Of a stretch of DNA of 13,911 nucleotides, positions 1 through 6,136 are shown in pieces. The stretch comes from Deltaproteobacteria bacterium. GTDB lineage: Bacteria; Desulfobacterota; Desulfobacteria; Desulfobacterales; ETH-SRB1. Positions within the stretch are counted from its first letter, which is position 1. Each line of letters begins with the position of its first letter. The translations under genes and the position numbers were made by a program. Location of the stretch: the NCBI GenBank assembly GCA_019314185.1, contig JAFCZU010000043.1, positions 1 to 13,911 of the forward strand, given 5' to 3'. The notes below the pieces were generated by a model. That model was not told where the DNA came from. It saw only the letters and a program-made list of their open reading frames with translations, and did no database searches.

Positions 1-170
1 CTAAAGGAGCAATAAAAAATGCTCGATTAAATAGGTTAATCCAGACAGAAATTAAATATTGTTTTTGGGCATAACATACCCCAAAATTTTACTTGACTTT
101 CCACGGATTAACTTTGTGGTTCAAATAGTTCTTATCCCTTAGCCCCTTAGGAAGTCCTATCAACGCATAA
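1..170. other. Left-edge intergenic DNA with a short open tail
   Basis: No gene can be called here. One + frame is open from base 3 to a TAA at 72-74 and could be the last two dozen codons of a gene entering from the left, but a run this short also occurs by chance. From 75 to 170 I see AT-rich sequence with stops in the frames I read. A TTGACT at 93-98 has no convincing -10 partner at normal spacing, so no promoter is called. Confidence 0.3.
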
Positions 171-278
171 TTTCATGGGCGTCCCCATAGAGAACATTCA
201 GCGGCTGATGTGGCGAGATATCTTGGAATAGGACGAACAAATGTCCTTCGTTCGATAAAAAGGGGCCGTGAAATTTGA
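171..278 (+). pseudogene. Remnant of a RAYT-like transposase (C-terminal helix-turn-helix)
   Basis: After a TAA at 168-170, one frame stays open to a TGA at 276-278. Its last 25 or so codons read as a compact helix-turn-helix containing DVARYLGIGRTNVLRSIKRG, which is the style of the DnaA-like C-terminal DNA-binding tail found on many REP-associated tyrosine transposases (TnpA_REP / IS200-like Y1 family), where VARxLG...V..xxxRG is typical. The catalytic Y1 domain (HUH plus Tyr) is not visible upstream, so only a decayed end remains. The string GCGTCCCC occurs on both sides (about 179-186 and 299-306) and may mark element ends, though this is not proven. The family link is by motif reading only. 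A chance match or a fragment of another HTH protein is possible. Confidence 0.5.
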
Positions 279-336
279 ATAAAGCAACAAAAGCACCAGC
301 GTCCCCCATCCGGGTTGACAAAGGGCCTCTTAATGG

Positions 337-1632
337 GTGCCCTCCTTTCCACGCATGCTTCTTTTTATGATTATCAAAAAAATACGACTTGCTGCACCCT
401 TTGTTTTCTGCAATTATTCTCAGGCGGGGCTATCTTTTCTTATCTCAATGTTGTTGGCTAATATTCTGGGGCCGGAGGAATTCGGCGTTTACAGCTTCGG
501 GCTGATATTCGCAACCGGGCTTCCAAAGATTGTTGGTTTTGGAGAAGAAAAAACGCTGGTAAGGGATCTTGTTCAGTGTGGCAATGCCTCAGCCATCCTA
601 ACCGCCTCCATGGCCATTCGGATAGTGCTGTCCATCATTGCAATAATAGGACTTGGGGTTTGGCTTACCATTGGCAATCAGCAAGCGAACGTACGTTGGA
701 CTGTTATTTTTTGCACCTTAGGCGGAATCCTGTTGGGTTTAACTCCTCGCGGGTGGTTCGATTTTCGTTACGAGATGACCAGGCATGCTTTTATTATTTT
801 GACGGAGCGGATACTCTTCGGTGTGCTACTTCTCCTATCATTCAGCGGAAACCTGAGTCCCAAGGGCGCTGTAACCGTAGCCTTTTTTCTCCTAATTTCC
901 AGGATGGTGTCGGTTTCTGTTCAATGGTCACAGGTCTTTAAGACTTTTAAAGTGGTGCTTTCCAGGATCGACCAATTCATAAAACTTCTTCTCAAGGAAA
1001 ACTATTTAATATGGGGCGGGGTGCTGGGCAATCTCATGATGACTCATGTCAATCGAATCATTTTAAACGAAAAAATGGGACCTTCCGAGCTTGCCTTCTA
1101 CGGATTGTCCATTCAAATAGTTATGTTTGTTCAACTGTTCCAAGGTCAAATGCTGCGTCTGCTAACTCCTGGAATTGCCAAAATCACAGTGTCTCAATTC
1201 AGCCCCAAGGAAATGAGAGAAAAATTTTTAAAATATGTTGGCCTCTCTTTCGGATTGACATGCCTTATTGTGGTTCCACTCTTTTTTGCGGGCCCCTTTA
1301 TCATAAGATCCTTTATGCGGCCTGAGTTCGAAGGGGCCATACCTTGTTTTTACATCTTACTGCTTTGGACCACCATTTATGGGGCGGCTATTGTCAACAA
1401 TCAATTCTTGATAAGTCTTCGACTCAGCAAACAATTCATAGCGATTACAATAATTTTTGGCCTCTTATCCATCTTTATTGCCTTGAAACTGGTGCCTCTT
1501 TTTGGAGCGATGGGAGCTGCTTTATCTCTTTTCATTTCTCATGTAGGCTCCATTATTTGCCAATTTATTTTTGTTTGGGTGAGGTCTGGCATACCTGCTT
1601 CAAAAACCATCATAGAACTTTCCGGTAAATAA
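337..1632 (+). CDS. Wzx-type flippase / polysaccharide biosynthesis membrane protein
   Basis: This is a polytopic inner-membrane protein of about 430 residues, the usual size for Wzx/RfbX-type lipid-linked oligosaccharide translocases of the MOP superfamily. Visible hallmarks are an N-terminal basic stretch (IIKKIRLA) leading into a hydrophobic helix, then ANILGPEEFGVYSFGLIFA, matching the family's 'LgpeeyGlyal' turn after helix 1. About twelve hydrophobic segments run to the C-terminus, including AMGAALSLFISHVGSIICQF near the end. It would flip the undecaprenyl-linked repeat unit to the periplasmic face. The GTG at 337 has a weak AAGGG at 321-325. The ATGs at 355 and 367 lack an obvious ribosome site but match the usual family N-terminus, so the true start could be any of the three. 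It ends two bases before the acyltransferase start, implying co-transcription. Function is secure at family level, but the substrate cannot be read. Confidence 0.88.
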   Translation: MPSFPRMLLFMIIKKIRLAAPFVFCNYSQAGLSFLISMLLANILGPEEFGVYSFGLIFATGLPKIVGFGEEKTLVRDLVQCGNASAILTASMAIRIVLSIIAIIGLGVWLTIGNQQANVRWTVIFCTLGGILLGLTPRGWFDFRYEMTRHAFIILTERILFGVLLLLSFSGNLSPKGAVTVAFFLLISRMVSVSVQWSQVFKTFKVVLSRIDQFIKLLLKENYLIWGGVLGNLMMTHVNRIILNEKMGPSELAFYGLSIQIVMFVQLFQGQMLRLLTPGIAKITVSQFSPKEMREKFLKYVGLSFGLTCLIVVPLFFAGPFIIRSFMRPEFEGAIPCFYILLLWTTIYGAAIVNNQFLISLRLSKQFIAITIIFGLLSIFIALKLVPLFGAMGAALSLFISHVGSIICQFIFVWVRSGIPASKTIIELSGK

Positions 1633-1634
1633 AA

Positions 1635-2213
1635 ATGATTTTGCGCAGATTAATTAACCTTATTCAAAGAAAAAGGCAGAAATTGCATCTGCTAAAATCT
1701 TTGGAAAAGCCCTGCTTTATAGACGAAACGGCTCGTTTTGTGTACCACCACAACATTTCCATAGCAAAATATACCCGAATCGGCCATGAAAATCATTTGG
1801 ACGGGGAAGGCGGGCTTACCATAGGCGAGGGAACCATCCTCGCCTCCAAGGTGACGATCTTAACCAGTTCTCATATTTACAAGCAAAAGGATTACTTGCC
1901 CTACAATGCAGATGACGAACTACTTCCGGTAAACATAGGCCAAGGTGTCTGGTTAGGGTGGGGGGCTATGATCAGGCCTGGGGTCCAGATTGGCGATGGA
2001 GCCGTAATTGCCATGGGCGCTGTGGTGGCGAAACACGTACCAAAGGGCGCTGTGGTGGCTGGAAATCCCGCAAAAATTATCGGCAGGCGTGACAATGAGT
2101 GGATTGATGAAATAGTAAAAAAACAACGATATTACCTGAAAGCCGTTATTGAAGAGGGATTGAAGCGAACCTCACGAAAACAAACTGTGGATTATGGAGC
2201 GCTATTAAAGTGA
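1635..2213 (+). CDS. Left-handed beta-helix (hexapeptide) O-acyltransferase
   Basis: A 192-residue soluble protein with hexapeptide-repeat character from about residue 35 to 150: ITIG/IGEGTILASKVTIL, then VNIGQGVWLGWGAMIRPGVQ, IGDGAVIAMGAVVAKHVPKG and the terminal AVVAGNPAKIIGRR. That ending is typical of WcaF, NodL, maltose and CatB-type acetyltransferases. His80, in SSHIY, sits where these trimeric enzymes carry the catalytic histidine. It would transfer an acetyl or other acyl group from a CoA donor to a sugar hydroxyl or amine of the repeat unit in the cytoplasm. The ATG lies two bases after the flippase stop, and its TGA overlaps the next gene's start, so it belongs to a coupled trio. 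The exact acceptor is not readable. It has no membrane segment, so it acts before export. Confidence 0.88.
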   Translation: MILRRLINLIQRKRQKLHLLKSLEKPCFIDETARFVYHHNISIAKYTRIGHENHLDGEGGLTIGEGTILASKVTILTSSHIYKQKDYLPYNADDELLPVNIGQGVWLGWGAMIRPGVQIGDGAVIAMGAVVAKHVPKGAVVAGNPAKIIGRRDNEWIDEIVKKQRYYLKAVIEEGLKRTSRKQTVDYGALLK

Positions 2214-3259
2214 TGAATAATCATTTAAGGAGTAAGCCTGAGTCAAAAAAAATGCCCCCGTTTTTTATCTTCGGCGCACAGCGATCGGGAACAACCTTAT
2301 TCAGGCTTATGATCAACAATCATCCCGCTCTCGCCATACCGCCCGAATCCCACTTCTTTTTGCGATTATTCAAGTACCTCCCACTAAAAGGGGAATTGAG
2401 TCCTGAAGAGGTCAAATTAGCTGGGAATATTATTGATAGCGAACCCCGTTTCAAAACCTGGAATATTTCAGAAAAGCGTCTTAAAGAACTCCTCGCAGAT
2501 CTGTCCTCGCCCACTTTAGCTGATATTGTTACAGCTGTTTTTGAAGAACAAATCAAAGGAAGCGGGAAAGTGCGCTGGGGAGATAAGACACCGGAATATA
2601 TTGTCATTATGCAACAAATTAGTTCTTTGTTCCCGGATGCCGCTTTTTTGTGCGTCGTGCGTGACGGTCGTGACGTCATACGCTCTTTACATGATAAGAA
2701 TTGGCAAGGCTGGTCCAATTACCAGAGAGCACACTATTGGGCTGATTGTGTTGAGAGAATTGAAAACTTTGCAAAAAAGCTGGGCGAAAAGCGTGTTTTA
2801 CGGGTTCATTATGAAGACTTGGTACTCAATACGGAAGACACCTTGAGAAAGGTCTGTAGCTATTTGGAAGTTTCATACGACGGAAACATGGTTCGATACC
2901 ACGAAAATTTCGAACATAATATAACGAACCAGGAAAAAATTTCAGGCGTGCACACTAAATTGGGTCGTAAGCCAAGAAAAGATGATGCTTTTCGTTGGAA
3001 AGCCCAATCCTCCGATTTATCAACATACCTTTTTGAGTTAGTAGCAGGAGATGCACTCGACCTTGTTGGGCTTGAAAGAAAATTTCCTAAGAAAAAAACT
3101 ATTCTTAGATTTATAATTTCTAATGCATATATTGGTTTTGGGCAGTTTTTAAGTATCTTATATTTTTTCTACCACAAATTTTTCTCACAAGGTGTAAAAA
3201 AGAAATTAAATACTTATAAATTCTTTGCGTTATTGAAGAAGGTAATTAGAAGTACATAA
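2213..3259 (+). CDS. Sulfotransferase family protein (Sulfotransfer_3-like), with hydrophobic C-terminal tail
   Basis: A 348-residue PAPS-dependent sulfotransferase. The 5'-phosphosulfate loop is visible as FIFGAQRSGTTLFRL (QRSGTTL at about residues 23-29), followed by NNHPALAIPPESHFF, typical of the Sulfotransfer_3 type. The 3'-phosphate-binding strand and helix are CVVRDGRDVIRSL at about 147-159, with Ser158 as the expected 3'-phosphate ligand. It would sulfate a sugar hydroxyl using PAPS. The ATG at 2213 overlaps the upstream TGA by one base (TGATG). A GTG at 2210 is an alternative start. From about residue 297 a strongly hydrophobic, aromatic stretch (ILRFIISNAYIGFGQF onward) is followed by a lysine-rich end, which is unusual for a soluble sulfotransferase and suggests membrane association. 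A protein or small-molecule acceptor cannot be excluded, but the context favours the repeat unit. Confidence 0.88.
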   Translation: MNNHLRSKPESKKMPPFFIFGAQRSGTTLFRLMINNHPALAIPPESHFFLRLFKYLPLKGELSPEEVKLAGNIIDSEPRFKTWNISEKRLKELLADLSSPTLADIVTAVFEEQIKGSGKVRWGDKTPEYIVIMQQISSLFPDAAFLCVVRDGRDVIRSLHDKNWQGWSNYQRAHYWADCVERIENFAKKLGEKRVLRVHYEDLVLNTEDTLRKVCSYLEVSYDGNMVRYHENFEHNITNQEKISGVHTKLGRKPRKDDAFRWKAQSSDLSTYLFELVAGDALDLVGLERKFPKKKTILRFIISNAYIGFGQFLSILYFFYHKFFSQGVKKKLNTYKFFALLKKVIRST

Positions 3260-3333
3260 TCTGGTTGCTGATAACACTTTGTGGGGAACCAATACGCAAT
3301 GGATTGTAGCGTGAGAGTTAAGTAAAACAGGAT

Positions 3334-4800
3334 ATGGTTTCTAACACAACACCAATTAGTCAAGACATGCGAAAAAGGCCATACTGGACGCCTGCGACAA
3401 TAATCTTCATCGCTCTTCAGGCAGGAGTGATGTGTTATCTACTATTATTCAGTCTTTCGAATAGCTTTTCTGTGCGGATTGTTTTGGCCTTAGTTGTTTA
3501 CATGATTTCTACTTTCCTATTTATCTGGGTGGCTAAAAAGGAGTTTTATGATCTCCATGAACAACTGATTTTTTATTTTATAGTTTATTTTTTATTTTCA
3601 ATTTTTTCATTGAAAGCTGTATGCGTTTTCACTTGCCCTAAGCTATTTTGGCCTGGGATTTACAAATTTAATACATCAACTATAGCTCACGCCTATTTCA
3701 TCTTCTTGGCAGGGTATATTCCCTTTTTCACTGGATATCTAATTTGGGGCAAAAATAGAAATCCGAATATTAATACTGCACTCAATAGTAAATTATATGA
3801 ACAGGAGATAGATGAATCATATGTAGTCCCTACTACCTCGCTCATTTTTATATGTATCATAGGTATATCGCTCAAGGCTTTTTCTTTATACTTTCTTCAA
3901 ATTGGTGACCCGAATGTTTTACCGACACGTATTCAAGTTCCTTATTTAACTGGTATTATTTATTTTATTTGCACAAGTGGGTTGCTATTTTTGCTGACAG
4001 TCTTACTTATCTTGACTGCCGTTAAACGTCGTTTTTTTTTGTTCGGCATCGGCCTCGCTTTGTTGCTCATCTTTACGATACTCGACTTGTCTGTGGGCTG
4101 GAAGAGTCCGCTTCTCTATTTTCCGTTGATTATCGGTTTTGTAACTTATGCATGCTATAGGAGGCATATAAAATCAATTTATAGGCCTCTTACAATAGGC
4201 TTGATAGCATTGAGTTTAATTGGTGTTAACGCCTATGTTGGCATCCAGCACTACCGGTATTTAAGGATTTCCGGAAAGGCTGATTTATCCAATTCGCCAA
4301 ATGTAATATTTTCAGCATCGGCAGCTGAAAATATTGCTTCAATTATTACTCGGTTCGGTGGTTTTGAACAGCTGGTGACAGTACTATCATACATAGAAAG
4401 TCATCCAGAATTTAAGCGATTAGGATTTGCAGCTATGTGGGGGAATGAAGCTACAGAGTTTTATACTCATAAGCTTATTGGCTCGTCCAAGCAATCGAAG
4501 ACCTCCTATTCTTCAAACCAGTGGGGGCAATTTTACCTTTCCCTCGGAATATGGGGGGTAATAGCTGGTATGTTTGTGGTGGGTATTATAATGAGGCTTG
4601 TCCAAAAGATATTCCTTGATAATTGCCATATGCCATTACTACGCGACTCAATTGTGCCTGCTATTTTTCTTCTAAATAGAAGGATTTTTTCCGGCACTGG
4701 GGAATTTATATATTTGGCCAAGTATATTTTAATACTTTGGATTTGTTTCTGGTTCACACGCCGTATTCTCGGGGACAAGAATATACATAGTCGGTTTTAA
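3334..4800 (+). CDS. Wzy-like O-antigen / oligosaccharide repeat-unit polymerase
   Basis: A 488-residue multi-spanning membrane protein with roughly ten to twelve hydrophobic helices. One long soluble region lies at about residues 300-405, between YVGIQHYRYL and the helix beginning LGIWGVIAGMF. The loop carries RFGGFEQLVTVLSYIESHP and SSNQWGQFYLSLG, which resembles the periplasmic loop of O-antigen polymerase/oligosaccharide-repeat-unit polymerase proteins. Primary sequence in this group is poorly conserved, so the call rests on topology, size and position beside a Wzx-like gene. It would join flipped repeat units in the periplasm. The ATG at 3334 has only an AGGA very close to it. ATG 3367 is a possible later start. 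It is separated from the sulfotransferase by 74 bases with no visible terminator. It is strikingly AT-rich, as is common for wzy genes. Confidence 0.78.
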   Translation: MVSNTTPISQDMRKRPYWTPATIIFIALQAGVMCYLLLFSLSNSFSVRIVLALVVYMISTFLFIWVAKKEFYDLHEQLIFYFIVYFLFSIFSLKAVCVFTCPKLFWPGIYKFNTSTIAHAYFIFLAGYIPFFTGYLIWGKNRNPNINTALNSKLYEQEIDESYVVPTTSLIFICIIGISLKAFSLYFLQIGDPNVLPTRIQVPYLTGIIYFICTSGLLFLLTVLLILTAVKRRFFLFGIGLALLLIFTILDLSVGWKSPLLYFPLIIGFVTYACYRRHIKSIYRPLTIGLIALSLIGVNAYVGIQHYRYLRISGKADLSNSPNVIFSASAAENIASIITRFGGFEQLVTVLSYIESHPEFKRLGFAAMWGNEATEFYTHKLIGSSKQSKTSYSSNQWGQFYLSLGIWGVIAGMFVVGIIMRLVQKIFLDNCHMPLLRDSIVPAIFLLNRRIFSGTGEFIYLAKYILILWICFWFTRRILGDKNIHSRF

Positions 4801-4891
4801 AGCTCTCCTTTTTTATCAGTTCTTACTGTCAACAAAATAGATGTAAAATTCAGAGAGTAGTCAAAAATTTAAAGGGCGGTCAGATTAAAAT

Positions 4892-6136
4892 ATGCCTCGA
4901 ACAATGAAAATTTTATTCGTGCTGAATCAGTTGCCATACCCACCAAGGAATGGAATAACCATACCGACATTCAACTATCTCAGTAGGTTGGCATGTGATC
5001 ACCACGTATCTTTACTGCTGGTCAAAGAAAATATCGAACAACTTGATCATGAACAGGTCGCTAATAATAAAAAATATGTAGAAAAACTGTGGATTGTAGA
5101 ACGATATAGGATACAAAAAATAGTGGCTGTCAAAGATGAAATTCTTAACCGCAGGCCCTACTTTCTTGGTTGGAATTGCGATAGCAAGAAGTTATACGAT
5201 TGCTTAGATGGACAGGCCTTTGATGTTGTTTGGGGCAGCCCCGTAAGCGTTGCAGATGTTATGGAATCAATATACAATATTCTGGGGCCATCCCCTGTCT
5301 ATGTGGCTGGCATTAGTGATTGTTATACCGCTGTTCTTAGGAATATGGGAAGAAAGCTATTCATGAAAGGATTAGATTGCAAAACTCGAATACTATATGC
5401 TCTACAATGGACGCGGAGTGGGTTACTTGGACGTATGGAAGCCAAAATCCTACAAAAGTATGATTTGATTCTAGTGCAGACTGACGCAGATAAGGTATGG
5501 CTTAGTAACATATCAGCAGGGAAACTATATAATAAGATTACGGTATTGCCAAATGGCGTAAATGAAAGTTTATTCCAGTTACCTATTGAGTATCGTAGTC
5601 AAAATATTCTTTTCTTAGGTGCTCTCGAGGGCGGGTATAAAAAAGTCTTATCTTGGATAATCGAAAATATATGGTCCATAATCAGGTGTGTTCGAGGAAA
5701 CGCAAGTTTCTTTATCATAGGCAAGGGTGCATCTACCGAGCTTCGCAATCTCATGTTAAAGGATAATCACATTATTTATAGCGAGTATGTTCCGGATATT
5801 TGTGATGTATTCAGAGAAAAGGCAGTCATGCTTGCACCTGTTTTCAAAAATTACGGATTAATCAATAAGGTAATTGAATCTATGGCTGCTGGTGTGCCTG
5901 TAGTGGGGGATTCCGGCAGTTTTAATGGTATTCCGGGATTTGAAAATGGTCATCATGGCATTATTGCAAAAAACGCCCAAGATATGGCACAAGCGGCATT
6001 AAATGTACTTGGTTCACCCCAAAGCCATCTGAAGATTGCTCGTTCTGCCAGGGCCCTTGTTTTGAAGCATTTTTCCTGGCAAGATAGAATCCATACGATT
6101 ATTAAAAAACTTGAATCACTAAAATATGGTAAGTAA
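4892..6136 (+). CDS. Glycosyltransferase family 4, exosortase/PEP-CTERM-associated sugar transferase-like
   Basis: A 414-residue GT-B fold retaining glycosyltransferase. The N-terminus KILFVLNQLPYPPRNG is the GT4 start in the form found in the PEP-CTERM/EpsH-associated sugar transferases (TIGR03087-like). Mid-protein, YDLILVQTDADKVWL and VLPNGVNESLF form the inter-domain hinge. The C-terminal nucleotide-sugar site reads GLINKVIESMAAGVPVVG, closely parallel to the 'GIQNKVLEAMAmG.PVV' of that family. The first Glu of the usual E-x7-E motif is not evident, which is normal for this subgroup. The donor sugar is unknown. It would add a sugar to the lipid-linked repeat unit at the cytoplasmic face. 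Start: ATG 4892, with ATG 4904 as an alternative. A GGGCGG lies upstream but is too distant to be a good ribosome site. The 3' end overlaps the next gene by 11 bases. Confidence 0.87.
   Translation: MPRTMKILFVLNQLPYPPRNGITIPTFNYLSRLACDHHVSLLLVKENIEQLDHEQVANNKKYVEKLWIVERYRIQKIVAVKDEILNRRPYFLGWNCDSKKLYDCLDGQAFDVVWGSPVSVADVMESIYNILGPSPVYVAGISDCYTAVLRNMGRKLFMKGLDCKTRILYALQWTRSGLLGRMEAKILQKYDLILVQTDADKVWLSNISAGKLYNKITVLPNGVNESLFQLPIEYRSQNILFLGALEGGYKKVLSWIIENIWSIIRCVRGNASFFIIGKGASTELRNLMLKDNHIIYSEYVPDICDVFREKAVMLAPVFKNYGLINKVIESMAAGVPVVGDSGSFNGIPGFENGHHGIIAKNAQDMAQAALNVLGSPQSHLKIARSARALVLKHFSWQDRIHTIIKKLESLKYGK

Noticed and set aside
3..74. Left-edge open frame as the C-terminus of an upstream gene
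   Set aside because: Only about 23 codons with no recognisable motif. Not called as a CDS.
93..121. TTGACT followed by AT-rich DNA as a promoter for the operon
   Set aside because: No acceptable -10 hexamer at 16-18 base spacing.
315..337. TTGACA just upstream of the flippase gene as a -35 box
   Set aside because: The only -10-like sequence (TAATGG) lies about ten bases away, too close, and a start point at normal spacing would fall inside the gene.
576..941. Alternative + frame inside the flippase gene
   Set aside because: Composition rich in His, Ser and Cys with no family resemblance. Overprinted by a clear membrane protein.
4874..4885. GGCGGT upstream of the GT4 gene as an ops/JUMPstart (RfaH) element
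   Set aside because: Only the six-base core matches. The following bases (CAGAT) differ from the ops consensus, and the element would sit at mid-cluster.
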